From CAJQQY01 sp964564545 (lineage in GTDB: Bacteria > Bacteroidota > Bacteroidia > Chitinophagales > Saprospiraceae): DNA of 64,000 nucleotides. The notes under the pieces are model-generated. The model ran no database searches, was not told the origin of the DNA, and was given only the letters and a program-made list of their open reading frames with translations. The position numbers and the translations under genes were made by a program. Shown in pieces: positions 1-8,880 of this stretch. The stretch spans positions 1 through 64,000 of the forward strand of contig CAZMBP010000036.1 of NCBI GenBank assembly GCA_964564545.1, given 5' to 3'. The number at the start of each line of letters is the position of its first letter. Positions within the stretch are counted from its first letter, which is position 1.

Positions 1-1
1 A

Positions 2-1069
2 GATGATTTTGATTGGACTAGAAATTCAGGTGGAACACCATCAAATAATACTGGACCATCAGGAGCAAGTGAAGGTAATTTTTATGCTTTTACAGAATCT
101 TCAACTCCTAACTATAGTAACAAAACTGCTATTTTAAATAGCCCATGTTTTGATTTGACGACTGAGTCAGCTGCAGATTTCTCTTTCCAATATCATAATT
201 ACGGAGCTGCAGCAATGGGAAGTTTAACTTTGGAAGCTCGTGCTGATGGTGGTACTTGGTCTAACGTTTGGTCTGTTTCTGGAAATCAAGGAAATAGCTG
301 GCAAACTGCTAGTGTTGATCTTGCAGCTTATGCAGGAACATCAATGGAATTAAGATTTGTTGGAACGACTGGAACAACTTGGCAAGGTGATATGGCTATC
401 GATGATGTGTCATTATCTACTTCTGGAAGCACAGGACCAACTTGTACAGATGTAACTGTTTCGATTACTTTCGATAATTACCCAGAGGAAACTGCTTGGT
501 CAATTACTGATGGAAGTGGAAATACTGTTGCTTCAGGAGGAACTTACGGAAGCTCACCTGATGGCTCAACTTTTACAGAAACGAACTGCTTAGACGATGG
601 ATGTTATACATTTACTATTACTGATACCTATGGTGACGGTATCTGCTGTAGCTATGGAAATGGTTCTTATACGGTAACTGATGCAAGCGGAAATACTTTA
701 GCATCGGGAGGATCATTTGGTGCATCAGAAGCGACTAACTTCTGTGTTAACGGCGGAACTCGTCAAGAGAATAGTGAAATTGATTTTACTCCTCAGACTA
801 CTCAAAAACTATTCGTTGCGGATATCTCGCTTTTCCCTAATCCAGTAAACGAACAATTGAATGTTAAATTCCACTCGAAGTGGGATGGTGAAGTTCAAGT
901 TCGAGTATTGAATACTTTGGGATCAACGGTTGCTGTTTCGCAATGGGCAGTTACTGAAGGGAAAAACCAAGGTGAATTACAAACTTCACAATTACAAGGT
1001 GGAACGTATATGTTGGTGATTGAAAAAGAAGATGAGTTGTTGACAAGACGTTTTGTTGTCGTGAAATAA
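2..1069 (+). CDS. T9SS-secreted protein, C-terminal part (MAM-like domain, repeat, sorting signal)
   Basis: The gene starts before the window; the frame is open from base 2, so the true start is not visible. The first 135 residues resemble a MAM/jelly-roll domain: a DxDW start, the segment AILNSPCFDLT, paired beta strands, and a closing GDMAIDDVSLS. A Cys-rich, Gly/Ser/Thr-rich module follows (about nt 450-760), with CYTFTITDTYGDGICC inside. The end is a type A sorting domain: LFPNPVNEQLNVKF, then GGTYMLVIE and a basic RRFVVVK terminus. Such proteins cross the outer membrane by T9SS and are released or anchored at the surface. The substrate is unknown. A hairpin terminator follows at 1099. 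Confidence 0.85.
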   Translation, partial: DDFDWTRNSGGTPSNNTGPSGASEGNFYAFTESSTPNYSNKTAILNSPCFDLTTESAADFSFQYHNYGAAAMGSLTLEARADGGTWSNVWSVSGNQGNSWQTASVDLAAYAGTSMELRFVGTTGTTWQGDMAIDDVSLSTSGSTGPTCTDVTVSITFDNYPEETAWSITDGSGNTVASGGTYGSSPDGSTFTETNCLDDGCYTFTITDTYGDGICCSYGNGSYTVTDASGNTLASGGSFGASEATNFCVNGGTRQENSEIDFTPQTTQKLFVADISLFPNPVNEQLNVKFHSKWDGEVQVRVLNTLGSTVAVSQWAVTEGKNQGELQTSQLQGGTYMLVIEKEDELLTRRFVVVK

Positions 1070-1098
1070 AAGGTATAGATTAAGACCTTAAATAGATT

Positions 1099-1137
1099 GA
1101 ACCTTTTCATCGGTGGATGGAAAGGTTCTTTTTTTTT
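1099..1137 (+). terminator. Rho-independent terminator of the T9SS gene
   Basis: A 10-bp stem (GAACCTTTTC with GGAAAGGTTC, one G-T pair) encloses a 10-nt loop and is followed by nine T. Confidence 0.85.
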
Positions 1138-1204
1138 GGGAAAAATGAATATCGAATAACAAAATTCAAATCCATTTTCCATACCTTCAAGCAAAAAAAT
1201 AAAC

Positions 1205-2440
1205 ATGAAATTAGACCTCAATTTCGTCCGTTCCCAATTTCCTATTTTCCAAACTGACCTTGGTCAAAAAATCGGTTTCTTCGACAACGCAGGAGGAAGT
1301 TTTCCAGCCATGCAAGTTGTTGATCGCCTAACTGATTTTTATAAAAATTATAAAATCCAGCCATACGGCCCAAACGCACTTGGAACAAAAGCAGGCGAAG
1401 CGATGGATCTTGGTCGCTACACCATGGCAAAATTACTCAACGTTTCAGTTGACGAAATGACCATCGGTGCATCTGCTACGCAAAATATAAACACACTTGC
1501 CGCAGCATGTAATTCTATTGTTACAAAAGGTAGTGAAGTCATCGTTACTGAGCAAGATCACGAAGCAAATATTGGTGGATGGGAAAGACTTTGCCGACAG
1601 CAAGAAGCCACTTTAAAGTTTTGGAAAGTGAATCCTGAAACGGGCGAATTGCATCTCGAAGATTTAGAAAAAATACTTACTCCACAAACCAAAGTTCTTT
1701 GCGTCACTCATAGTTCCAATATTATCGGAACCATAAATCCAATTAATAAAATTGCAGATTTAATTCGTCCAATGGGAATTCGATTGGTCGTCGATGGTGT
1801 TTCTTTTGCGCCGCATGAGTTTCCAAATTTGGATGATTTGAAATGTGATGCTTATGTTTTTTCAACATATAAAACATACGGAACGCATCAAGGGGTGATG
1901 GTTGTTCGTCCTGACTTCTTAGAAGAGTTGGAACCGCAATGCCATTTTTTCAATACATCAATCAAATACAAAAGATTAGATACCGCTGGCCCAAATCATG
2001 CTTCCATTGCAGCATTGGCGGGCATTGGTGATTATTTTGAGGCAGCTTACGATCATCATTTTTCTGAAAAAGATTTACCGCTCCATGAAAAAACGAGAAA
2101 GGTTTCTCACTTGATGAATGCGCATGAGAATAAACTTTGCTCGTATCTTTTGGAGAATATTAATGAATTGCCTTTGCGGATTTTTGGAAAAAATACCATG
2201 GAAGGCCGCGAAGCAAATATCTCCATGAAAGCTGATAATGTTTCATCGAATTCAATTATGGAAGGTTTGGCAAAAATTGATATTGCCTCCAAGCATGGAC
2301 ATTTTTATGCCTACAGATTAATGCAAGCCATGAAAGTCGAAGACTTAAATGATGGAATTTTAAGGTTAAGTTTTAGCCATTATAACTCGATGGAAGAAGT
2401 CGAACGATGTGTCGATGGATTGAAAAAATTAATCGTGTAA
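1205..2440 (+). CDS. Cysteine desulfurase-like aminotransferase class V protein
   Basis: This is a 411-residue PLP enzyme of fold type I. Its start (residues 9-35, with FFDNAGGSFP) and the segment ASATQNINTL match the VC1184-type branch of the NifS/CsdA group. The Schiff-base lysine is probably K223 in STYKTYGTHQG. The loop EQDHEANIGGW and the VVDGVSFAPHEF region (PLP-ring aspartate) are in place. Family members are usually near 400 residues, so the gene is complete. It stands alone between terminators with no Fe-S assembly genes nearby, so a role in sulfur transfer is not shown; a selenocysteine lyase or other beta-elimination activity is equally possible. Confidence 0.8.
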   Translation: MKLDLNFVRSQFPIFQTDLGQKIGFFDNAGGSFPAMQVVDRLTDFYKNYKIQPYGPNALGTKAGEAMDLGRYTMAKLLNVSVDEMTIGASATQNINTLAAACNSIVTKGSEVIVTEQDHEANIGGWERLCRQQEATLKFWKVNPETGELHLEDLEKILTPQTKVLCVTHSSNIIGTINPINKIADLIRPMGIRLVVDGVSFAPHEFPNLDDLKCDAYVFSTYKTYGTHQGVMVVRPDFLEELEPQCHFFNTSIKYKRLDTAGPNHASIAALAGIGDYFEAAYDHHFSEKDLPLHEKTRKVSHLMNAHENKLCSYLLENINELPLRIFGKNTMEGREANISMKADNVSSNSIMEGLAKIDIASKHGHFYAYRLMQAMKVEDLNDGILRLSFSHYNSMEEVERCVDGLKKLIV

Positions 2441-2528
2441 ATTGTATTTTTTAAGGTTTTCATTTTAAATTGGTTTTTCATTAATAATGATGAAAGCATT
2501 TGAAATTCGATAAAATTTTTAAAATTTA

Positions 2529-3164
2529 ATGGAAGGATTTTTTGACGATTTAATTGATAGTTTTAGGAAAAATGGACGTGTCGAAGAGATGCGACAAATC
2601 GCTCGTGAGAATAAATTTAAATTTAAAGACCGAGAAAAATTTGCACAACAAGATTATTTGGTGAAATCGTTTACTCTTTTTAAAGGAAAGAAAGACAAGC
2701 GATTAAAAGGGATAATGTCGAAAGAAGAATTAGCATTTAATGCTGACATTCGAGTGTATGATTATTGGTATTTCGGAGATTTCAAAAAAAGAAAGACGAC
2801 TGTCTTTGAAGTAAAATGTGCAGAGTTTGATTTCCCAAAATTTGAAATTAGAACTAAAGGTCTTTTGAATAAAATGAGTGAACTCGTTATGACGAAAGAC
2901 AAAGTTTTTCCAAGAGCTGAGGAATTTCACACTACTTATGAAATTGTAACTGAGGATCCTGAAGGTTTGGAAACTGAATTGAATTTGCAATCGCTTGATT
3001 TTATTTTAGATAAAAAAGATATGCAGGTGGAAGGTGATGGAAATTATATGCTAGTATATTTTTTATATAAACAAATTCCTGCTCGGGAAATTATGGAGGA
3101 GTATGAGGATGTTTTGGATTTTATTGATGTTATTTTTAAAAATGATGAAGGGGAGTTTGTTTGA
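2529..3164 (+). CDS. Hypothetical protein, 211 aa
   Basis: I do not recognise this protein. It is soluble and highly charged, with no signal peptide or membrane segment. The N-terminus is a basic helical stretch (residues 1-65, rich in K, R and E). A beta-rich middle holds DYWYFGDFKKRKTTVFEVKC, and the C-terminus is acidic. The pattern, YDYWYFGDF followed by xVFEVKCAEFDFPKF, looks like a small beta-barrel or sheet domain. It starts 88 bases after the PLP enzyme on the same strand, so co-transcription is possible. An inverted-repeat element begins 37 bases after its stop. Confidence 0.6.
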   Translation: MEGFFDDLIDSFRKNGRVEEMRQIARENKFKFKDREKFAQQDYLVKSFTLFKGKKDKRLKGIMSKEELAFNADIRVYDYWYFGDFKKRKTTVFEVKCAEFDFPKFEIRTKGLLNKMSELVMTKDKVFPRAEEFHTTYEIVTEDPEGLETELNLQSLDFILDKKDMQVEGDGNYMLVYFLYKQIPAREIMEEYEDVLDFIDVIFKNDEGEFV

Positions 3165-3200
3165 TTTTAAAACAGGGTAATGAGTTTCTCCCACTACCCA

Positions 3201-3243
3201 ATTTTTTTGAACCATATAAGACATTTAAGATACATATAAGTTC
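3201..3243 (+). repeat. Left arm of a 43-bp perfect inverted repeat
   Basis: These 43 bases are the exact reverse complement of 3738-3780. The arms enclose only the GxxExxY gene. Each arm contains two copies of ATATAAG and ends in GAAC-type bases. Confidence 0.95.
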
Positions 3244-3262
3244 TTGCTTCGTGTTACCCTAA

Positions 3263-3679
3263 TTATTCATTTTCTAATTCTCTGTAAATTTCATTGACGA
3301 GAGTTCTTTGTCCTTCTTTGAAAATGTTTAATACATTAAAATTTATTAACAAACCTTCTGGCGCTTGGAGTAAATTCATATAAGTTAAAAGTTGTGCACT
3401 ATGAATTGGATGAAAATCATCAACTGCTTTCAATTCCACAGGTAAGACATTTTCGATAAATAAGTCACATCTCATTTCACTTTCTAAATCAATCCCTTTG
3501 TATTCAATTGGAATTACCTTTTCTGAAACAAAATTTATATCCCTTTCAATTAACTCTCGCTCTAGGCATTTATGATAAACACTTTCCAATAGTCCGGGTC
3601 CCATTACTCTATGAACTTCAATAGCAGCTCCATTAACTCGATAAATTAAATTCTTCAAATACTTTTTTGTAATTCTCAT
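3263..3679 (-). CDS. GxxExxY protein
   Basis: This 138-residue protein has the name-giving motif in GPGLLESVYHKCLERE (residues 27-42). The family is predicted to have a PD-(D/E)XK nuclease-like fold. The later E-x-K-type segment (VLPVELKAVDDFHPIHSAQL) and the closing LLINFNVLNIFKEG are typical. No cellular role is proven for the family. Length is usual (about 125-140), so it looks intact. The gene is the only content of a 580-bp unit bounded by perfect 43-bp inverted repeats (3201-3243 and 3738-3780), which suggests it moves or is maintained as a cassette. Confidence 0.9.
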   Translation of the reverse strand: MRITKKYLKNLIYRVNGAAIEVHRVMGPGLLESVYHKCLERELIERDINFVSEKVIPIEYKGIDLESEMRCDLFIENVLPVELKAVDDFHPIHSAQLLTYMNLLQAPEGLLINFNVLNIFKEGQRTLVNEIYRELENE

Positions 3680-3737
3680 GATGTATGTTTTTTAATTATA
3701 GAAAGAAGAAACACACCAAAGTACAATTAAAAACTGG

Positions 3738-3780
3738 GAACTTATATGTATCTTAAATGTCTTATATGGTTCAAAAAAAT
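3738..3780 (-). repeat. Right arm of a 43-bp perfect inverted repeat
   Basis: This is the exact reverse complement of 3201-3243. The match stops abruptly at both ends (bases 3737 and 3781 do not pair). No obvious target-site duplication is visible in the flanks. Confidence 0.95.
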
Positions 3781-3897
3781 CAGATTTCTATTCTACCTTA
3801 AATTTTCCCCACCTCGAACCCATTATTTTCTTATTTTTGCAAAAAAATTAAAAAACTTCTTTCCACAATGAAGTGATCAGAAGTTTTAAAAAAAATT

Positions 3898-5199
3898 ATG
3901 GGAAATATAATAGCCATTGTTGGCCGACCAAACGTAGGAAAATCCACCTTATATAATCGATTAATCGGAAGTCGTAATGCCATCATTGATGACACCAGCG
4001 GCGTTACTCGTGATCGAAAATATGGATTAAGTGAATGGAATGGAAAAAAATTCACCGTCATCGATACCGGTGGATTTGTTCAAGGATCAGATGATGTATT
4101 TGAAGCAGCGATCCGTTCACAAGTTAAGATTGCCATTGAGGAAGCGACAGCGCTCGTATTTATGGTTGACGTAACTACAGGAATTACGGATTTAGATGAG
4201 GAAGTTGCCAATCTTTTGCGACGAACTAAAAAACCTGTTTTTCTTGTCGTCAACAAAGTAGATAATCAAGGTCGTTTATTAGAAGCTAATGAATTTTGGA
4301 GTCTTGGATTTGAAAATACTTTCTTCCTCTCTTCACTCTCAGGAAGTGGAACCGGTGAAGTATTAGATGCTATCGCAGAACAAATAGATGATGGGGAGCC
4401 TATCGAATCTGAATATCCTAAATTTGCTATCATTGGTCAACCGAATGTAGGCAAATCTTCATTTGTAAATGCATTGTTAGGTGAAGACCGAAATATTGTA
4501 ACGGACATTGCTGGAACTACTCGGGACTCGATTCACTCTATGTATAATAAGTTTGGAAAAGAATTCTTACTTATTGATACTGCTGGAATTCGACGTAAAA
4601 CTAAGGTACATGAAAACCTAGAATTTTACTCCGTCATGCGTGCCTTGAGAGCGATGGAAGAAGCAGATGTCACCATGCTTTTGATTGATGCGCAAACAGG
4701 AATGGAAGCGCAAGACATGGCAATTTTCACTCTCGCGATGAAGCGAAACAAAGGAATTGTCGTTTTGGTCAATAAGTGGGATTTGATCGAAAAAGAAACC
4801 AACACCGCTAGAGATTTAGAAGTTGAGTTGCGTAAAAAAATGGCACCATTTAATGATGTGCCGATCGTATTTATTTCTGTTTTGGAAAAACAAAGAATAT
4901 CGCAAGCTTTAGATGCAGCACTTCAGGTTTACGAAAACCGGAACCGAAGAATCCGAACTTCTGAACTTAATGAAGTCATGCAAGAAGCGATTGCGAGAAA
5001 TCCACCTCCCTCACATCGAGGTGCATTCATCAAAATAAAATACATTACTCAATTGCCGACGTACTACCCTGCTTTTGCTTTCTTTTGCAATAATCCAAAG
5101 TACATCAAACCTAGTTATAAAAACTTTTTGGAAAATCAGTTGAGAAAGAATTTTGATTTTACCGGAGTTCCAATTAGCGTATTTTTTAGAGAAAAATAA
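3898..5199 (+). CDS. der: Ribosome biogenesis GTPase Der (EngA)
   Basis: Der is a 433-residue double-GTPase needed for maturation of the 50S subunit. Both G domains are complete: P-loops GRPNVGKST (residues 9-17) and GQPNVGKSS (180-188), DxxG motifs DTGG and DTAG, and NKVD and NKWD specificity motifs. The C-terminal KH-like domain (about 350-433) carries the usual basic end with FTGVPISVFFREK. The ATG at 3898 directly precedes the first beta strand. A possible -7 element TATTTTTG lies at 3832-3839 without a clear -33 box. A small word-repeat hairpin separates it from rfbC. Confidence 0.97.
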   Translation: MGNIIAIVGRPNVGKSTLYNRLIGSRNAIIDDTSGVTRDRKYGLSEWNGKKFTVIDTGGFVQGSDDVFEAAIRSQVKIAIEEATALVFMVDVTTGITDLDEEVANLLRRTKKPVFLVVNKVDNQGRLLEANEFWSLGFENTFFLSSLSGSGTGEVLDAIAEQIDDGEPIESEYPKFAIIGQPNVGKSSFVNALLGEDRNIVTDIAGTTRDSIHSMYNKFGKEFLLIDTAGIRRKTKVHENLEFYSVMRALRAMEEADVTMLLIDAQTGMEAQDMAIFTLAMKRNKGIVVLVNKWDLIEKETNTARDLEVELRKKMAPFNDVPIVFISVLEKQRISQALDAALQVYENRNRRIRTSELNEVMQEAIARNPPPSHRGAFIKIKYITQLPTYYPAFAFFCNNPKYIKPSYKNFLENQLRKNFDFTGVPISVFFREK

Positions 5200-5218
5200 T
5201 AAAGTCGTTAGCCATTGA

Positions 5219-5280
5219 ACATTTTACACCTCAAACCGTAAACGATAGCGTAAAATGTCAATCGTAAAACGTAAAATGAT
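5219..5280 (+). repeat. Intergenic word-repeat hairpin between der and rfbC
   Basis: ACATTTTAC (5219-5227) pairs with GTAAAATGT (5250-5258). The word CGTAAAA/CGTAAAC recurs four times in 45 bases. It has the same architecture as the gaps at 5847, 7783, 25668 and 43599, but a different word. Confidence 0.6.
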
Positions 5281-5286
5281 AAAAAA

Positions 5287-5847
5287 ATGCCAATAGTAGA
5301 TACTCCTATCGAGGGATTAAAAATATTTGAACCAAAAGTGTTCGGAGATGATCGTGGATATTTTTTTGAAAGTTATAATTATAATTCTTTTAAGGAAGCA
5401 GGAATCAATTGTTCATTTGTACAAGACAATCAATCTCGATCTACATTTGGAGTTTTGAGGGGGTTACATTATCAAGTTCCTCCATTTGCACAAGCGAAAT
5501 TAGTTCGAGTAATTGAAGGTGAGGTATTAGATGTTGCTGTAGATATCCGTCCTGATTCTAAGACATATGGAGAATGGTTTAGCATCGTCTTAAGTGCAGA
5601 AAATAAAAAGCAATTATTTATCCCTAGAGGTTTTGCTCATGGATTTTTAGTCTTGAGCGAGACTGCTGAGTTCTTTTATAAATGTGATAATTTTTATTCT
5701 AAAGAAAGCGAAGGTGGACTTTTGTATAATGATCCAAAGTTAAATATTGATTGGAAATTAGATTTGGAAAAAGTGTTGCTTTCTGAGAAGGATGCTATTT
5801 TGCCTACTTTTGGAAATCATCGAGCATTCGAAAATTTGACTGTTTGA
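5287..5847 (+). CDS. rfbC: dTDP-4-dehydrorhamnose 3,5-epimerase
   Basis: This 186-residue cupin epimerises dTDP-4-keto-6-deoxyglucose at C3 and C5 in dTDP-L-rhamnose synthesis. The catalytic histidine is H61 in GVLRGLHYQ. The RGFAHGFLVLSETAEF strand and the Tyr-containing segment FFYKCDNFYSKESEGG are as in the family. Length matches RmlC (about 180-190). No rfbA, B or D lies in the window, so it is an orphan here. The last codons (LTV and the TGA) lie inside a tandem TTGACTG word array that continues downstream as a hairpin. Confidence 0.93.
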   Translation: MPIVDTPIEGLKIFEPKVFGDDRGYFFESYNYNSFKEAGINCSFVQDNQSRSTFGVLRGLHYQVPPFAQAKLVRVIEGEVLDVAVDIRPDSKTYGEWFSIVLSAENKKQLFIPRGFAHGFLVLSETAEFFYKCDNFYSKESEGGLLYNDPKLNIDWKLDLEKVLLSEKDAILPTFGNHRAFENLTV

Positions 5848-5887
5848 CTGTTTGACTGTTATTCTAATAAGATGACAGTCAAACAGT
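5847..5887. terminator. Bidirectional hairpin made of a tandem word
   Basis: A 13-bp perfect stem (ACTGTTTGACTGT at 5847-5859 with its complement at 5875-5887) separates convergent rfbC and the NlpC/P60 gene. The left arm is part of three tandem TTTGACTG words that begin inside the rfbC coding end. There is no long T run, so termination is inferred from position. Confidence 0.6.
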
Positions 5888-5917
5888 TACGCAGAAAAAA
5901 CACTTTACCAATAAAAA

Positions 5918-6451
5918 TTATCTCCTCGTGATCACATCCCTCGCAAATAAAATCTTCGGTTTCCAATAGCTTGACTTACTCACATTTTGTTCCATTATGC
6001 CTTTCGATGAAGTACTATGAATTACATAAACTCCATCCCTTGTATTTTTAGTCACTAGTGCTACATGAGTAACTTTTCTACCTTTCCCAAAAAATATTAA
6101 ATCCCCAGGCTTAGCTCTTTTTACTGGAATTTCTCTTCCCATTCTAGCTTGAGTTTTCGAAACAGAAGATATTTCTATATTGAATTTTTTCAACACATAA
6201 CTGGTAAAACCTGAACAATCAAATCCTGTTTTTGGCGACTTTCCTGCGTACTTATATTTTATGCCTTTGTATTTTCGAGAGTGCTGAGCGATGTCTTTTC
6301 GAAGTTCCTTTCTTGGACCTCTTTCCACACTTTTTCGAGAAGTATTTGACCTAGAGGATTCATTATATGTTCGACTAGAAGAGGAACAAGATGCCATAAA
6401 AAAAAGAAATGGCAACAACAACATTATTAATTTAGAAGCGTTTTGGTTCAT
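5918..6451 (-). CDS. NlpC/P60 family lipoprotein (peptidoglycan endopeptidase)
   Basis: This 177-residue protein starts with a hydrophobic signal ending in the lipobox FMASC (C22), so it is probably a lipoprotein. A Ser/Arg-rich linker (23-55) leads to a C40 peptidase domain (about 55-177). The catalytic triad is visible: C79 in GFDCSGF, H129 in KVTHVALV, and polar residue H145 in YVIHSTS. Such enzymes cut gamma-D-Glu to diamino-acid bonds in the cell wall. The gene is convergent with rfbC and shares its terminator hairpin. Confidence 0.9.
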   Translation of the reverse strand: MNQNASKLIMLLLPFLFFMASCSSSSRTYNESSRSNTSRKSVERGPRKELRKDIAQHSRKYKGIKYKYAGKSPKTGFDCSGFTSYVLKKFNIEISSVSKTQARMGREIPVKRAKPGDLIFFGKGRKVTHVALVTKNTRDGVYVIHSTSSKGIMEQNVSKSSYWKPKILFARDVITRR

Positions 6452-6798
6452 AATATTCGGATTTTGATTCCATTTTTTGGAAACGATATAAGATAAAACT
6501 CACTCGTTGAAATAGGTTAGTAAATAGGGTTCAAATAAAAATATTCAACGAGACAATTGCAGTTCAGACTAAAGTTTGAGCTGCTTTTTTTTTAGTAGCA
6601 GGACTTTCCAAGTCCCGTAAAATATGTTTTCGAGACTTAAAAATACCGATACAACATATTTTACCAAAAAAATAAAATCAAGTTTCGTGAATGCTGTTGA
6701 AAGATGGGAATAAATAATAATTCGTTGAAAAAACGTTTGATCTAGAAAAGTTATTATTTAGGTAGTCAAATTTGAAAATGAGTATTGGGATAATCCAA
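6452..6798. other. Non-coding gap with two stem-loops
   Basis: No credible gene is seen in these 347 bases. GGACTT-TCC-AAGTCC forms a short hairpin at 6601-6615. Immediately after it, a 12-bp perfect stem (GTAAAATATGTT at 6617-6628 with 6653-6664) has a 24-nt loop. The strand pair suggests a structured RNA or a dispersed repeat copy. A weaker GTATTG/CAATAC pair at 6784-6807 overlaps the end of rnz. Confidence 0.5.
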
Positions 6799-7761
6799 CT
6801 ACTCAATACCCTTATTCTCCACATTCTTTTTCTTCTTTCTCTTTGACATCATTACCTCAAATCTCTTTCTTTCCAAACCTAATTCCGTATTTGGGAAAAC
6901 ACTCTTAGCTTCTTCATGCAATTCATCCAAATCAATATATCGAGAAGAATAATGTCCTAAAATTAATTTTCCAACATTCGCTTTTAGAGCGATAGTTGCA
7001 GCTTGGATAGCAGTAGAGTGTTTAGTTCGTTTAGCGAATTCTAATTCAGAATGTAAAAAAGTGGATTCGTGATACAACAAATCAACTCCCTTAATAATAG
7101 GAACAATTGATTCATTATAAGCTGTATCTGAACAAAAGGCGTATGACCTTGGTGCAGGTGCAGGTGTTGTCAATTCAGCATGAGTAATAACTTCACCATT
7201 TGAATTAGTCCAATCATTTCCATCTTTAATACTTTGAATTTCTTGAAATGGAATATTGTATTTTTTGATTTTTTCAGGAATCATCGAATCAGGTTGCTGT
7301 TTTTCTCTAAATAAAAAACCTTGGGTGGGAATTCGATGGCTCAAAGGAATCGTATAAACTTCGACAACTTCATCTTCAAAAATCAATTTATTTTTTTCGG
7401 GATCGGTAATGTGAAATTCAATTGGATAAGGAAGAGGATGGCCAGTATATTTTAACTGAATATTGATAATTTCATCCAAGTGAGGTGGGCAATAAATATG
7501 CAAAGGATCTTTTCGACCATTCAATCCATAAGAAGACAAAACTCCAATCAAACCAAAAATATGATCACCATGTAAATGACTAATGAAAATTTGATTGATT
7601 TTTGATCGTTTGATTTTATTATCACGCAATCGGACTTGAGTACCTTCTCCACAATCTATGAGATAAAGCCGACCACGAACTTTTAAGACTTGAGCTGTTG
7701 GGAAACGATTATTTGCGGGGATTGCTGAATTACAACCAAGAATAGTCAATTCAAACTTCAT
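6799..7761 (-). CDS. rnz: Ribonuclease Z
   Basis: RNase Z is a 320-residue metallo-beta-lactamase-fold enzyme that trims tRNA 3' trailers. The zinc motif HxHxDH is H62-L-H64-G-D66-H67, preceded by LGCNSAIP and the YLIDCGEGTQ strand. Later metal ligands are seen in FCSDTAY and in LILGHYSSRY. Length is typical (about 305-320), with a short Lys-rich tail (SKRKKKKN). A G-U-containing 17-bp hairpin at 7783-7833 lies just upstream, between this gene and the STAS gene on the same strand. Confidence 0.94.
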   Translation of the reverse strand: MKFELTILGCNSAIPANNRFPTAQVLKVRGRLYLIDCGEGTQVRLRDNKIKRSKINQIFISHLHGDHIFGLIGVLSSYGLNGRKDPLHIYCPPHLDEIINIQLKYTGHPLPYPIEFHITDPEKNKLIFEDEVVEVYTIPLSHRIPTQGFLFREKQQPDSMIPEKIKKYNIPFQEIQSIKDGNDWTNSNGEVITHAELTTPAPAPRSYAFCSDTAYNESIVPIIKGVDLLYHESTFLHSELEFAKRTKHSTAIQAATIALKANVGKLILGHYSSRYIDLDELHEEAKSVFPNTELGLERKRFEVMMSKRKKKKNVENKGIE

Positions 7762-7782
7762 AACTTTTGGGTATTGTGATTA

Positions 7783-7833
7783 TTTGGTATTGGGTATTGC
7801 GAACGGTATTTCGTCTCAATACTCAATACCAAA
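7783..7833. repeat. Intergenic word-repeat hairpin between the STAS gene and rnz
   Basis: TTTGGTATTGGGTATTG (7783-7799) pairs over 17 positions, with one G-U, to 7817-7833. Extra copies of GGTATTG lie at 7769 and nearby. It may act as an attenuator between the two minus-strand genes. Confidence 0.65.
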
Positions 7834-7852
7834 AATCTCAATATTTCAATTT

Positions 7853-8239
7853 TTAAACGTCAGAGTCAGCCTCTCCATTCAATTCTCTTTCGATGTCTTC
7901 CATGAATACATAATCAACTGATTCTTCAACTGTAGGAATGATATTTAGGATGCTATCCAACTTCGAAATGGTAATTAATTTCTTAATATTTTCACTCTTA
8001 ACTCCAGTAAGAATAAAAGTACCATCAGCTGACCACAGTCTATTTCCTGTCAATATGGCGCTAAGTCCTGATGAATCTACAAAATTGACAGCTCCCAGAT
8101 CAAGGATCATATTTGTCACTCCACTATTTCTCATCATTAAAAATTCGGACTTTAAATCTGGTGCAATTAAGGAATTGAGGTTTTCAACTTCTAATGAAAA
8201 AACCGCATATTTTTCCTGTTTGTCTACCGAATACTTCAT
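7853..8239 (-). CDS. STAS-domain protein (anti-anti-sigma factor-like)
   Basis: This is a single STAS domain of 128 residues with an acidic tail. The usual phosphorylatable serine is in NFVDSSGLSAILTG, and the first strand is YAVFSLEVENLN. It probably binds a partner kinase or sigma regulator; none is in the window. I place the start at 8239 (MKYSVDKQ) rather than 8278, because a TAnnTTTG element at 8280-8287 would put the transcription start downstream of the earlier ATG, and the family begins directly before the first strand. Confidence 0.82.
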   Translation of the reverse strand: MKYSVDKQEKYAVFSLEVENLNSLIAPDLKSEFLMMRNSGVTNMILDLGAVNFVDSSGLSAILTGNRLWSADGTFILTGVKSENIKKLITISKLDSILNIIPTVEESVDYVFMEDIERELNGEADSDV

Positions 8240-8279
8240 AAGCTTATTCAAATTATTTTTATAAAAATTAAATCTCACA

Positions 8280-8287
8280 AATGTATT
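8280..8287 (-). promoter_or_regulatory. Putative -7 promoter element of the STAS gene
   Basis: The minus strand reads TACATTTG, a match to the Bacteroidota -7 element TAnnTTTG. No good TTTG is seen 19 bases upstream. It supports the downstream ATG at 8239. Confidence 0.45.
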
Positions 8288-8880
8288 AATAATAAGGAAA
8301 TTATTATTTTATTTTAAGAACAAAGTTTTTCTATTGAATTAGAAAATCAACTGAAACCTTTGATTTGAAGACAATTTTGAGAATTTTAATAGCTCATATT
8401 CAACTTTTTTAAAATTTCTACGTTTTTAAATGCATCCATAGATTATATTTGAGGAAGTAATAATTTGCTATTTCTGTTTTTCAAAAATGGCTTTGGATGT
8501 TATTCAAAAACATTTCATTTTTTTAGAAAAAATAGAACAATCTTGGATTTTTTTCAGGTAAAAAATTGTTGGTAATTACATTAGAAAAAAGTTTAACTCA
8601 ATATTAAAACTTGCCGACATTTTTTTTAATCATAAAATTGACCTGACAAACGTTCCATTAAAAAGCCTATGGCATTATTTTTTCTAATAATAATCAAATC
8701 ATTATTTCGATATTTTGGATTTTGTTAAAAAATAAAAAGGGGGGAACCCAAAGAAATGGTGGAATATTAGGAGTAACTAATTTTTATACAAATTTTCAAT
8801 ATTTATTAGTTGTAATCTCAAAATATTAACCTTATCATTGTTAAGTAAATTTTCCCAAAACTATCATTCCAAAATTAAGG
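8288..8880. other. Long AT-rich gap upstream of clpC
   Basis: I find no gene or clear RNA in these nearly 600 bases. They contain many A/T runs, one G-rich spot (GGGGGGAACCC near 8740), and a loose promoter match (TTG near 8809, TATCATTG about 20 bases later) that could drive clpC. Confidence 0.4.

Noticed and set aside
5219..5280. CRISPR-like short tandem repeats in intergenic gaps
   Set aside because: Words are 7-8 bases without unique spacers; they form single hairpins, and no cas gene is present.
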